From the NCBI GenBank assembly GCA_945865645.1, contig CAMBEI010000026.1, forward strand, positions 1 through 32,877: a stretch of 32,877 bases of DNA. Direction: 5' to 3'. Under the pieces are notes generated by a model. The model was not told the origin of the DNA, made no database searches, and was given only the letters and a program-made list of their open reading frames with translations. The translations under genes and the position numbers were made by a program. Origin of the DNA: Chitinophaga pinensis. GTDB taxonomy: Bacteria; Bacteroidota; Bacteroidia; Chitinophagales; Chitinophagaceae. Positions 8,361-17,400 of this stretch are shown here, piece after piece (within the stretch, counting starts at the first letter, position 1; each line of letters starts with the position of its first letter).

Positions 8361-9139
8361 TATTGAGTTACAGTTCCAGGGGTGCCATAAAACCCATTCC
8401 CATTAATATATGGTGCGGTAATTGAAATATGATAGTGATATATTCCAGATGGAAAATCAACTGTGGCATGGGTATGACCATGGTACACATCTAAGCCAGA
8501 CGGATCTGTATTATTTTCCTCTTTAGGGCCATATACAGGAAATCCGTCTAATAAAAAACCCATCAAACTCCATTTAGTCGATCCAGATTTAACAGTTGTC
8601 AAGTAATAAGGCTCCACATGGTAATGATACATCCCTGATGCTTGCGGATGTCCCCAAGCTTGATCAAAACCATTTACTTCACCACCTAATGCAACTCCTC
8701 CTGCAGCATACTGATTAAAAAAAGGAACACCATCTAATGCTATACCCATAACGCCCATTGGCGTAGCACTATGTGTAGTGGCAGCAGTAGGATTTAAAGG
8801 TATTTTTAAGGTAATGGTTTGTGCTATAATATTATTTGGTGCTCTAATAAATGCACCACCTGTGAATGAAGGACTACTCGCAGATGGAGTGAAAGCTTCA
8901 TACAAAGGATTGGTGATAGCCCAATATGCACTTTTGTGGTCAGGTTGATCACTGGTTTTAATTGTAATAAAAGTTCCATCAGAAGTAATACTTGTTTTTC
9001 CATATATTTTTGAATAAACAGCTGGAATAGCAGGAGGTTGCGTTGGTGTTGGTACAGAGCTATCATTTTTAGAGCAACTAAAAACAGACACAGCAATTAT
9101 CAAAATACTTACTATATAAACGGATATTTTTGATTTCAT
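8360..9139 (-). CDS. YHYH-domain lipoprotein
   Basis: The 259 residues belong to the YHYH family, named for a Tyr-His-Tyr-His motif. Seen: a lipoprotein signal (VSVFSC, Cys22), a short proline/threonine linker (about 30-40), and the YHYH domain, in which the motif occurs twice (GMYHYHV at about 169-175 and GIYHYHI at about 232-238). Two LDGxP turns (ALDGVPFF near 134, LLDGFPVYGP near 197) and a histidine cluster HGHTH at about 220-224 are also present. The dense His/Tyr pattern suggests metal binding, but no biochemical role is established to my knowledge. It heads the operon with the MORN and SCO genes. The residues after the lipidated Cys (SKND) are polar and acidic, which in Bacteroidota may favour surface export; that is only a hint. 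Confidence 0.88.
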   Translation of the reverse strand: MKSKISVYIVSILIIAVSVFSCSKNDSSVPTPTQPPAIPAVYSKIYGKTSITSDGTFITIKTSDQPDHKSAYWAITNPLYEAFTPSASSPSFTGGAFIRAPNNIIAQTITLKIPLNPTAATTHSATPMGVMGIALDGVPFFNQYAAGGVALGGEVNGFDQAWGHPQASGMYHYHVEPYYLTTVKSGSTKWSLMGFLLDGFPVYGPKEENNTDPSGLDVYHGHTHATVDFPSGIYHYHISITAPYINGNGFYGTPGTVTQ

Positions 9140-9231
9140 AATATTTAATAGTTTACTTATTAGACTTTCTTTTTAAAAATAGTTTAATGCTTTAATTGAA
9201 TATGCATTATTAATTAATTGCATTAAAGATT

Positions 9232-9239
9232 CAAATATA
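9232..9239 (-). promoter_or_regulatory. Candidate -7 box of the YHYH-MORN-SCO set
   Basis: Read on the minus strand this is TATATTTG, an exact TAnnTTTG match, 92 bp before the YHYH start codon. No TTG is found 17-23 bp further upstream, so support is partial. Confidence 0.35.
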
Positions 9240-9320
9240 ATACATTTATGCGGGTGTTAAAAAATAGAATATCATTATATAGCTAAAACATACGTTTGTC
9301 ACCCCTATTGCCACATGAAT

Positions 9321-9530
9321 TTAACGTAGTAAACTCTGGAGTGGAAATGGGATCCATTTACCAGTATTTGCTCTGTTAAATTCAACCGTGAAAGTTCCAA
9401 TTTGTAAACCAATCAACGCAATGGAATTATCAAGTAATTGTTTTACAATATCTTTTACTTGCGATTTTTTTAATATTTTCCATAGTGATTTGTATTCTAA
9501 ATTTTTAATAAGTAGTCCTAATTCTATTAA
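9321..9530 (-). pseudogene. Possible decayed ORF fragment
   Basis: On the minus strand 69 codons are open from the stop at 9531-9533 to the stop at 9321-9323, with no ATG or GTG. The peptide looks protein-like rather than random: an amphipathic lysine-rich helix is followed by IALIGLQIGTFTVEFNRAN and a WIPFPLQSLLR end. Upstream in the same frame a further protein-like run (FINFLIELVSAA) is cut by three stops within about 30 bp. This suits a gene in decay, but I do not recognise the family, and chance coding in AT-rich DNA is possible. Confidence 0.25.
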
Positions 9531-9656
9531 CTAAACTTAAGTTGGGGTAAAAGTTTATGCAGCACTCACTAATTCAATTAAGAAGTTGATGAAGATTATA
9601 ATTTATAGACTAGATTATATTGAAAAGTAAATAGCTTTTGTAACCGGAGGCAATAA

Positions 9657-9911
9657 CTAAAATTTAAAATAAACAAACAGTCTTCCAAAATTTTTACTGT
9701 CATTTTCTATCCGGTGATATAGGGATTTAATTTGTGGGAGTTGTAAAAAACGTTCTACTTTTTTTCTTAATTGGCCACTCCCTTTTCCAGGAATAATTTC
9801 TACTTCTTTTATTCTTTTATCAATGGCATCTTCAAATGCCTGAAGTAAAGCTTTGTCAATCGCTTTGCTATTATTGTAAATGTTGTGAAGATCAACTTTT
9901 ATTCTAGCCAT
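9657..9911 (-). CDS. Smr domain-containing protein
   Basis: The 84-residue protein consists of little more than an Smr (small MutS-related) domain, a fold with nuclease or nucleic-acid-binding activity in other bacteria. Seen: the opening VDLHN (DLH at 7-9), the long first helix, the strand VEIIPGKGSGQLR with the family motif GKGxGxLR at about 42-49, and a C-terminal strand RLFVYFKF. There is no MutS2 domain, so it is a stand-alone Smr protein. It lies 41 bp downstream of the CvfB-like gene on the same strand and is probably co-transcribed with it; both partners are nucleic-acid binders. Confidence 0.85.
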   Translation of the reverse strand: MARIKVDLHNIYNNSKAIDKALLQAFEDAIDKRIKEVEIIPGKGSGQLRKKVERFLQLPQIKSLYHRIENDSKNFGRLFVYFKF

Positions 9912-9952
9912 TATTAAATTAATAAATTTAAATTAGTCCGGTTCTATTAAAA

Positions 9953-10801
9953 TTAAATTAATTTTATTCCTTCTTTTTCAAAACTAATTATTCGTTGTTT
10001 ATACAAATTTCCAGTAGTCATTTTGAAAGTTTTTTTACTCATTCCAAAAAAAGAATAAATATCTTCTGGCTCACTTTTGTCATGATAAGGCAAAAACCCA
10101 TTATTCTCTTTTAGTAACCGGAGTATCTTGCCTGTTTCATCTTCCACTCTCGTGTAACCTGGCTTTCCGGCGGCTACATCTAATCTGTAGCGATCAGATC
10201 CTGTCTTATCTTCGGGATATATTTTTTTAATAAATCCGGTAAAACGGTCGCCTGAAGTAATATTTCTATAAATTTCGTTATGGTGTAATACACCTGTATG
10301 TTTGTTGTTGATAATTACTACATAGCCAATATCGGTTCTTCGATAAACGATAAGATCAACAATTTCCAATTCTTTTACTGTTAATTCTTCGTTGCTTAAA
10401 AAGGGCTCAATTTTTTCTGTTGCAGCCAATCTTCCGGTTTGTTCATCTAAGTATATTTTTACTAAGTATTCACCATTAGGGATCATGCTCTGTTGCTGTT
10501 TCGATTTAGGTACAAAGAGGTCCTTCATTAACCCATTATCTAAAAAAGCTCCATGTTCTGTAACACTTATGGTTCTTAATTTTACAATGTCACCTAATAT
10601 GCCTTTCGGTTCCTGTGTAGTGGCAATTAGCCTGTCTTCTCCATCGTGGTATAAAAATACTTTTATTTCATCATCAATTTTAGTGCTTGGGGGCACGAAC
10701 CGCTTAGGCAATAATATTCCTTCTGCACCATCTTCTAAATAAAGACCAAAGTCTACTTCTCTAATGACTTTTAATATATTGTATTCGCCTACTTTTATCA
10801 T
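9953..10801 (-). CDS. cvfB: CvfB-like S1 RNA-binding protein
   Basis: This is an RNA-binding protein of the CvfB/YitL family, which in staphylococci affects virulence-gene expression and RNA turnover. The 282 residues have the family layout: tandem S1-like OB folds (about 1-60, 65-135, 140-215, with a typical VTEHGAFLDNGL strand pair) and a C-terminal winged-helix region (about 225-282) that includes SEPEDIYSFFGMSKKTFK. The ATG is preceded by an AT-rich leader and a -7-like box 36 bp upstream. It is divergent from the DEAD-box helicase gene, with which it shares an intergenic region of about 106 bp. Its role in this organism is inferred from the family only. Confidence 0.88.
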   Translation of the reverse strand: MIKVGEYNILKVIREVDFGLYLEDGAEGILLPKRFVPPSTKIDDEIKVFLYHDGEDRLIATTQEPKGILGDIVKLRTISVTEHGAFLDNGLMKDLFVPKSKQQQSMIPNGEYLVKIYLDEQTGRLAATEKIEPFLSNEELTVKELEIVDLIVYRRTDIGYVVIINNKHTGVLHHNEIYRNITSGDRFTGFIKKIYPEDKTGSDRYRLDVAAGKPGYTRVEDETGKILRLLKENNGFLPYHDKSEPEDIYSFFGMSKKTFKMTTGNLYKQRIISFEKEGIKLI

Positions 10802-10836
10802 TATTAATTATTAAATATAAAAATTATTCTAATGAG

Positions 10837-10844
10837 CAAAGATA
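10837..10844 (-). promoter_or_regulatory. Candidate -7 box of cvfB
   Basis: On the minus strand this reads TATCTTTG, an exact TAnnTTTG match. A TTG-TTTG cluster lies upstream, but at a spacing of 10-14 bp instead of 17-23. It would give a leader of about 30 nt for cvfB. Confidence 0.4.
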
Positions 10845-10907
10845 CTATATACCACAAACAACACCACTAAATGCGTTATCTTCACCGCATTATAAAATTT
10901 AAATACT

Positions 10908-12134
10908 TTGAAGTTTACAGATTTTGGTTTTGACGAGCGTTTGATGGAAGGCATTGACGCCTCGGGTTATGAGGAAACAACCCCTGTGCAAGAGCAAGTA
11001 ATACCATTGATTATGGCTGGTAAAGATGTAATTGCATCTGCACAAACAGGCACTGGTAAAACCGCTGCTTTTTTATTGCCACTTATTAATAAAATAATTA
11101 CAGATCCACATGAGGATCACACCAACAATGCATTAGTGATTGTGCCTACAAGAGAGTTGGCAATTCAGATTGCACAACACATGGAGGGGCTTTCTTATTT
11201 TACCTCAGTTAGTTCAATAGCAGTTTATGGTGGTGTTGATGGGAATGCATTTGTTCAGGAAAAAAAAGCACTAAGTCATGGTGCCGATATAGTTATTTGT
11301 ACCCCTGGCAAAATGATGTCGCATATTAAAATGGGCTATGTAAAAATGGCGGGACTTAAATATTTAATTTTAGATGAAGCGGATCGAATGCTAGATATGG
11401 GCTTTTACGATGATATTATGTTCATCATTGATAGTCTTCCCAAAAAGCGTCAAAATCTTTTATTCTCTGCAACGATGCCACATAAAATAAGAGAACTTGC
11501 AAGAAAAATACTACATCATCCAGAGGAAGTAAATATATCTATTAGCAAGCCGCCTGAAAAAATTAAACAAGAAGCTTTTATTGTTTATGAAACACAAAAA
11601 ATTCCTTTGGTTAAACATTTGCTCAGTAATAGCAACTTTAAATCTGTTTTAATTTTTTGTAGTAGTAAAATAAGTGTTAAGCAACTTACTCGTGATTTAA
11701 AACGTGCTAAATTTTTAGCTGATGAAATTCATAGCGATTTGGATCAAAGTAAAAGAGAAGAAGTTCTAATTCAGTTTAAAAGTAGAAGGTTGCCCATTTT
11801 AGTAGCCACAGATATATTAAGTAGGGGTATTGATATTGATAATATAGATTTAGTGATAAATTATGATGTGCCCCATGATGGAGAAGACTATGTGCACCGC
11901 ATAGGACGTACTGCAAGGGCTGCAGCCGAAGGCAGCGCCTATACATTTGTAACTGTAAAAGAACAGCGTAAATTTTTAGCCATAGAAAAATTATTAGGCA
12001 AGCCTGTTCCTAAAGCTAACGTGCCCGAAGAACTGGGCGAAACACCTGGTTATAATACAGGATCTTCAAACGCTCCCGCTAGTAATAGAAAGTTTAGTAG
12101 GCCATCCCAGTTTAAAAATAATTCAAGACGGTAG
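10908..12134 (+). CDS. DEAD-box ATP-dependent RNA helicase
   Basis: This is an RNA helicase of the DEAD-box family (RhlE/CsdA-like), likely acting in ribosome assembly or RNA decay. Motifs in order in 408 residues: Q motif (TPVQEQ, 25-30), Walker A AQTGTGKT (45-52), PTRELA, TPGK, DEAD (about 156-159), SAT (about 187), and HRIGRTARA (about 330). The tail is a short Ser/Asn/Arg-rich stretch instead of a long basic extension. The start is a TTG: an in-frame stop lies at 10893-10895, no ATG or GTG follows it before Met13, and homologues begin with a K-F-x-D-F-G-like segment as here. Substrate specificity cannot be told from sequence. Confidence 0.95.
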   Translation: MKFTDFGFDERLMEGIDASGYEETTPVQEQVIPLIMAGKDVIASAQTGTGKTAAFLLPLINKIITDPHEDHTNNALVIVPTRELAIQIAQHMEGLSYFTSVSSIAVYGGVDGNAFVQEKKALSHGADIVICTPGKMMSHIKMGYVKMAGLKYLILDEADRMLDMGFYDDIMFIIDSLPKKRQNLLFSATMPHKIRELARKILHHPEEVNISISKPPEKIKQEAFIVYETQKIPLVKHLLSNSNFKSVLIFCSSKISVKQLTRDLKRAKFLADEIHSDLDQSKREEVLIQFKSRRLPILVATDILSRGIDIDNIDLVINYDVPHDGEDYVHRIGRTARAAAEGSAYTFVTVKEQRKFLAIEKLLGKPVPKANVPEELGETPGYNTGSSNAPASNRKFSRPSQFKNNSRR

Positions 12135-12187
12135 CTGCCTTCAACACTTATTTTTTATAATTTTATCTTATTATTTTCTTCTTATTA

Positions 12188-12219
12188 TTGATAGTAGCCA
12201 AGCTTGGATTGTATATTTG
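12188..12219 (+). promoter_or_regulatory. Promoter of recG (TTG-21-TATATTTG)
   Basis: TTG at 12188-12190 is followed after 21 bp by TATATTTG at 12212-12219, matching the Bacteroidota consensus TTG-N17-23-TAnnTTTG. It lies just upstream of the proposed recG start, so transcription would begin near 12225. This independently supports a recG start close to 12232, not at 12460. Confidence 0.5.
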
Positions 12220-12231
12220 TAAAAAAAATAT

Positions 12232-14343
12232 ATTAGCAACCAAATCTCCATATTAAACAGTCCTATTGAATATTTAAATGGGGTTACCACTTTTAAAGGC
12301 GACCTCTTAAAAAAGGAACTTGGAATATTTACGTTAAAAGATTTACTAGAGCATTACCCCCTTCGGCATATTGATAAAACAAAGCTTGATACAATTGCAT
12401 CTTTAACTCCCAATAACGAGTATGGGCAGGTTGCCGGCAAAATAACACAGATTAATATTTTGGGGGAAGGAAGAGGTAAAAGATTATCTGCTCGATTACA
12501 AGACGAGACTGGAGAAATTGAATTAATTTGGTTTCAAGGTATTAATTGGGTACAAAAGGCAATTGAGGTAGGCAAAGCGTATATAGTATTTGGGCGGCTT
12601 AGTTTTTTTATTGGTAAGCCACAAATTGCACACCCCGAAATAGAAAATTTTACTAGCCAAAATGCAGATGGAAAGTCTTACTTAGAACCTGTTTATCCCT
12701 CTACCGAAAAATTAAAAGCAAAAACACTTAATGGTAGGGCTATTGGCAAATTAACGTATGCCTTGCTTCAAATATTTACGGATAAAGACATGCCCGAGAA
12801 TTTACCGGCATCTATAATTAATCAATATAAATTCATTAGTCACTTTAATGCGTATAGGCAAATTCATTTTCCGGCAAGTGAAAAACATTATCAACATGCA
12901 GTTAGGCGCTTAAAGTTTGAAGAATTATTTTTTGCTCAACTTAGAATGGGGTTACTTAAGTCGACTAGGAAACGTTATAGCAAGGGTTTGATTTTTGGAC
13001 AGATAGGCGATTTTTTTAATACTTTTTACAAACAATATTTGCCATTTGAATTAACAAATGCACAAAAAAAAGTGTTAAAAGAAATTAGAAAAGACACAGG
13101 TAGTGGTAAACAAATGAATCGTTTATTGCAAGGTGATGTAGGTAGTGGTAAAACAATTGTAGCATTAATGATGATGTTGATTGCTGCAGATAATAATTTT
13201 CAGTCTGTTATAATGGCGCCAACTGAAATTTTAGCACAGCAGCATTTTAATAGTATTATAGCACTTTTAAAAGATATGCCGATTTGTGTAATGTTGTTAA
13301 CAGGTTCAAGTAAAGTCAAACAGCGTAAACAAATTTTAAAACTTTGTGAAGAGGGATGTTTGCATATTTTAATTGGCACACATGCGGTGATAGAGGATAA
13401 AGTTATATTTAAGAACCTAGGTTTTGCTGTAATTGATGAGCAACATAAATTTGGTGTAGCGCAAAGGGCACAATTATGGAAAAAAAATACCACTCCTCCA
13501 CATATTTTGGTTATGACAGCCACGCCAATACCACGCACATTAGCACTTACTGCATACGGCGATTTAGATTACAGTATCATTGATGAATTGCCGCCTGGTA
13601 GGCAACTCATAAATACCCTGCATCGTTCCGAAAGTGCAAGATCGCAAGTAATGGATTTTGTAAAAAAACAAATTTTTAAAGGTAGACAAGTGTATATCGT
13701 TTATCCATTGATAGAAGAAAGCAGTAAGCTGGATTATGAAAATTTAATGAAGGGCTATGAAGAAATAAAGTCTTTTTTTCCGGAGCCAAAATACTGGATA
13801 AGCATGGTGCATGGAAAACAAAAATCCGATTTAAAGGAAACAAACATGCAAAGATTTGTAAATGCCGATACGCAAATTATGGTTAGCACAACTGTTATTG
13901 AAGTAGGTGTAAACGTGCCCAATGCCAGTGTAATGGTAATAGAAAGTGCCGAAAAATTTGGATTATCGCAATTGCATCAGTTGCGTGGTAGGGTAGGTAG
14001 GGGTGCTGAGAAAAGTTTTTGCATTTTTTTAACAGGTCCTAAAATATCAAATGATGCCCGTGAACGGTTAAAGATAATGGTGGCTACTAATGATGGCTTT
14101 AAGATAGCAGAAAAAGATTTGGAAATACGTGGTCCAGGAAATATAGAAGGCACAAAACAGAGTGGGCTGTTAAACTTTAAGCTGGCAAACATAGTCCAAG
14201 ACAGAGTTATTTTGGAAGCTGCTAAAAATGCAGTAGAAATGATTTTAGATTTAGACCCCGATTTAAATTTGGAGATTAATGAGCCCGTGAAAAAATATTT
14301 ACATCAACAAAAGGGAAAAACAATATGGAGTAAAATATCCTAA
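12232..14343 (+). CDS. recG: ATP-dependent DNA helicase RecG
   Basis: RecG remodels stalled replication forks and branched DNA. Seen: an N-terminal helical and wedge (OB) region including SPIEYLNGV, LLKKELGIFTLKDLLEHYP and RLQDETGEIELIWFQGI; Walker A GDVGSGKT at about residue 302; the DEQH box at about 402; and the QLRGRVGRG motif. The total of about 703 residues is the usual RecG length. The first ATG/GTG/TTG in frame is the TTG at 12460, but conserved RecG sequence extends about 70 residues upstream without a stop until TAA at 12220. In that stretch only ATT (12232), ATC or ATA could serve as start; I choose ATT. The usual GVGP turn reads GVTT here. A sequence error is the alternative explanation. 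Confidence 0.93.
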   Translation: MSNQISILNSPIEYLNGVTTFKGDLLKKELGIFTLKDLLEHYPLRHIDKTKLDTIASLTPNNEYGQVAGKITQINILGEGRGKRLSARLQDETGEIELIWFQGINWVQKAIEVGKAYIVFGRLSFFIGKPQIAHPEIENFTSQNADGKSYLEPVYPSTEKLKAKTLNGRAIGKLTYALLQIFTDKDMPENLPASIINQYKFISHFNAYRQIHFPASEKHYQHAVRRLKFEELFFAQLRMGLLKSTRKRYSKGLIFGQIGDFFNTFYKQYLPFELTNAQKKVLKEIRKDTGSGKQMNRLLQGDVGSGKTIVALMMMLIAADNNFQSVIMAPTEILAQQHFNSIIALLKDMPICVMLLTGSSKVKQRKQILKLCEEGCLHILIGTHAVIEDKVIFKNLGFAVIDEQHKFGVAQRAQLWKKNTTPPHILVMTATPIPRTLALTAYGDLDYSIIDELPPGRQLINTLHRSESARSQVMDFVKKQIFKGRQVYIVYPLIEESSKLDYENLMKGYEEIKSFFPEPKYWISMVHGKQKSDLKETNMQRFVNADTQIMVSTTVIEVGVNVPNASVMVIESAEKFGLSQLHQLRGRVGRGAEKSFCIFLTGPKISNDARERLKIMVATNDGFKIAEKDLEIRGPGNIEGTKQSGLLNFKLANIVQDRVILEAAKNAVEMILDLDPDLNLEINEPVKKYLHQQKGKTIWSKIS

Positions 14344-14414
14344 TCGAGGTTTATATGGGTTTTAAAAATTGTTATTTTTTCATATTTATTCTGTAAATTG
14401 TAAAAAAGACCTAC

Positions 14415-17400
14415 TTGAATATTTTAATTAAAATACTGCGCCAGTTTATTGTATTACTTTCATTAATTTTTTTTGCACAACCTATTCTGGCGCAAATTGA
14501 ATTTGTACAAAATAAAGGACAATGGAATAGCCGGGTACAATACCGGGGTGATTTTTCTACGGGCGCTTTTTTTTTAGAAAATGAAGGGTTTACTGTATTA
14601 CTACACAATGTAAATGATTTAAAAAATCTATCAGATCAAATGCATGGCCATAATCCCAATACAGCAAATACAGGTCAGCCTATCACGTTAAACTCTCATG
14701 CTTATAAAGTAAAATTTATTGGTGCTAGTTCATTTACCCAAAACGTGCCTGACAGAATACAGGCTTATCACAATAATTATTTTATTGGAAATGATCAGTC
14801 TAAATGGGCTGCCGACTGTAAAATTGCACAGGCGGTAAGCTATAAAAATGTATATCCTAATATTGATGTACGTTATTATAGTGATGGTGGAAAAATGAAA
14901 TACGATATTATTGTTCATCCCGGGGGTAACATTAATGCTATAGCTATGCAATATGCAGGGGTTGAAAAAATAGAGATTAAGAATAAAGAGTTGATGATAA
15001 ATACCTCGGCTGGGCTAATTAAAGAATTATATCCATACAGTTATCAGGTACTTAGTGGAGCAAAGCAAACTGTAAACTGTAAATACATTGTAAAAGATAA
15101 TATTGTACGTTTTAGCGTAAGTGATTATGATGTTAATGCAACGATTATCATTGATCCGACCTTAATTTTTTCAACCTTTACTGGCAGTACTGCAGACAAC
15201 TGGGGTTACACAGCCACGCCTGCTCCTGATGGCAGTTTTTATGCTGGAGGCATTGCATTTGCATCTGGTTTTCCTATTACACCAGGGGCTTTTCAAACTG
15301 TTTTTAGTGGTGGGATAAATGAAGATAATACAGGGCCTTATGATATTGCTATTATAAAATTTTCGGCTAATGGAGGCACTCGTTTATTTGCAACTTATTT
15401 AGGTGGTACCGGCAACGAACAGCCGCATAGTATGATTTGCGATGCACAAGGAAATTTAGTAATAGCTGGTAGAAGTAATTCAACTAATTATCCTGGGTCG
15501 CTTTTAGGTAATGGCGGTGCTTATGATATTGTATTAACAAAACTAAATGTTAGTGGCACCAGTGTATTAGGTTCTATTAGAATTGGGGGTAGTGGTAATG
15601 ACGGCGTAAATATAAGAGGTAAATATATTGCACCAGAGGGAGCTGATGTAACTCGTAGAAATTATGGGGATGATGCCAGAAGTGAAGTATTTATTGATGC
15701 TGCCGGAAATGTGTTATTAGCTGGATCTACGCAATCGGGTGGAGCAGAGTCTGCTGGTGGTTTCCCAATTAGAAACTCTTCTATTCAAACAACTTTTGGA
15801 GGAGGAAGGCAGGATGGAGTAATTTTTAAATTATCGGCTAATTTGGGGACTGTATTATTCAGTACTTTTTTTGGGGGTAGTGGCGATGATGCTTGTTTTG
15901 TATTATCCCAAAATCCAATTAACGGAAATGTTTATGTTGCAGGAGGTTCAAATAGTACAAATTTGCCCGGTGATAAATCTGGGGTGTTACAGTCCGTTAA
16001 TCAAGGTGGTGACGTTGATGGTTTTATTACTCAAATTTTAAATGATGGATCTGCAATTGTAAGAACCACTTACCAAGGAACAAGTGGCAATGATTTGGTA
16101 TATGGAATTCAATTTGATAAGTTAGGATTTCCTTATATCATGGGTACTACAACTGGTAATTGGCCAGTATTTAATGCTGTTTTTAGTAATCCTGGGAGCA
16201 AACAATTTATCAGTAAACTTAAGCCCGATTTATCTGCTTATGTCTACTCAACTGTGTTTGGTACCATTGCGGCAGTGCCTAATTTATCCCCCATAGCTTT
16301 TTTGGTTGATCGCTGCCAAAATGTTTACGTTTCGGGTTGGGGAGGAGGAATTAATAATTTAAAGTTATTTCCATCGGCCGGAACTAGTGGCTTGCCTGAG
16401 GTAAATCCATTGTCAGGAATTCCGCCTCCTGATGGAGAAGATTTTTATTTTTTCGTGTTAGAAAAAAATGCGTTGAGCCAACTTTTTGGTACCCATTTTG
16501 GTCAAAATGGTAGTGTAGGAGATCATGTGGATGGAGGCACTAGTCGATTTGATGCGAATGGTGTTATATATCAGGCAGTATGTGGTTGTGGTGCTGGGGG
16601 GGCATTATTTCCTACTACTCCAGGATCATGGTCTAGAACCAATAATTCTATCAATTGTAACCAGGCTTCTGTAAAAATTGAAATGAATTTTTCAGGTATA
16701 GGCGCTAGTGTTAAAGCAACTATTAACGGGGTTATAGATACCATTGGATGTGTGCCGTTAACCATTAATTTTACTGATACACTTGCAAAAGGTAAAATGT
16801 ATATCTGGGATTATGGCGATGGTAGTCCTAAAACAGATACTACTTATGCGCCTAATAATTCTATTGCTCATATTTATACTGCTGTGGGGTCTTTTCTTTT
16901 AACACTAATTTCAATAGATTCTTCCACCTGTAATATTTCTGATACAGCTTATTTAACTGTAAAAGTTGGCAATAATATTATTGATGCGGATTTTACTTTT
17001 TTTAAATTAGACTCTTGTAATAGTTTACGGTATCAATTTACCAATCTTACCACCGCCGTATTGCCTAATTACACCAATCAAAGTTTTCTTTGGAATTTTG
17101 GCGACGGATCTCCAAAAATAAGATCCGGTTTTGGTCCGCAAATTCATACTTATTTATCTACTGGTACCTATATAGTAACGTTAATAGTTGATGATACTTT
17201 ATTTTGTAATGCACCAGATACAGCTACAAAAATACTCAGAATAAGTCCGAATGTAAAATCAATATTTACAACACCTGACCGAGGTTGTGTGCCGTACACG
17301 CCAGTATTTAAAAATATTTCTCAGGGTGGTACAGATTGGATATGGGATTTAGGCGATGGTAATTTTTCAACTAATTTTGAACCCACACATACCTATACAT

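Larger units (their letters stand above)
9140..9656. other. 517-bp region without an intact gene
   Basis: This gap lies between the YHYH and Smr genes, both on the minus strand. The part nearest YHYH holds a candidate promoter. The middle holds a 69-codon open frame without a proper start (described separately). The rest is AT-rich, with only a 10-bp palindrome AACTTAAGTT at 9534-9543. No RNA gene or mobile-element end is recognisable. Confidence 0.6.

Noticed and set aside
10392..10742. Plus-strand ORF of 116 codons inside cvfB
   Set aside because: It is antisense to a clear CvfB-like protein, without a signal, family or promoter.
13200..13538. Minus-strand ORF of 112 codons with many cysteines
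   Set aside because: It is the antisense of recG helicase motifs; the Cys pattern comes from complementing Ala/Gln codons.
12460..14343. recG beginning at the TTG at 12460
   Set aside because: It would discard conserved RecG N-terminal sequence that is open in frame, and the promoter lies 240 bp upstream.
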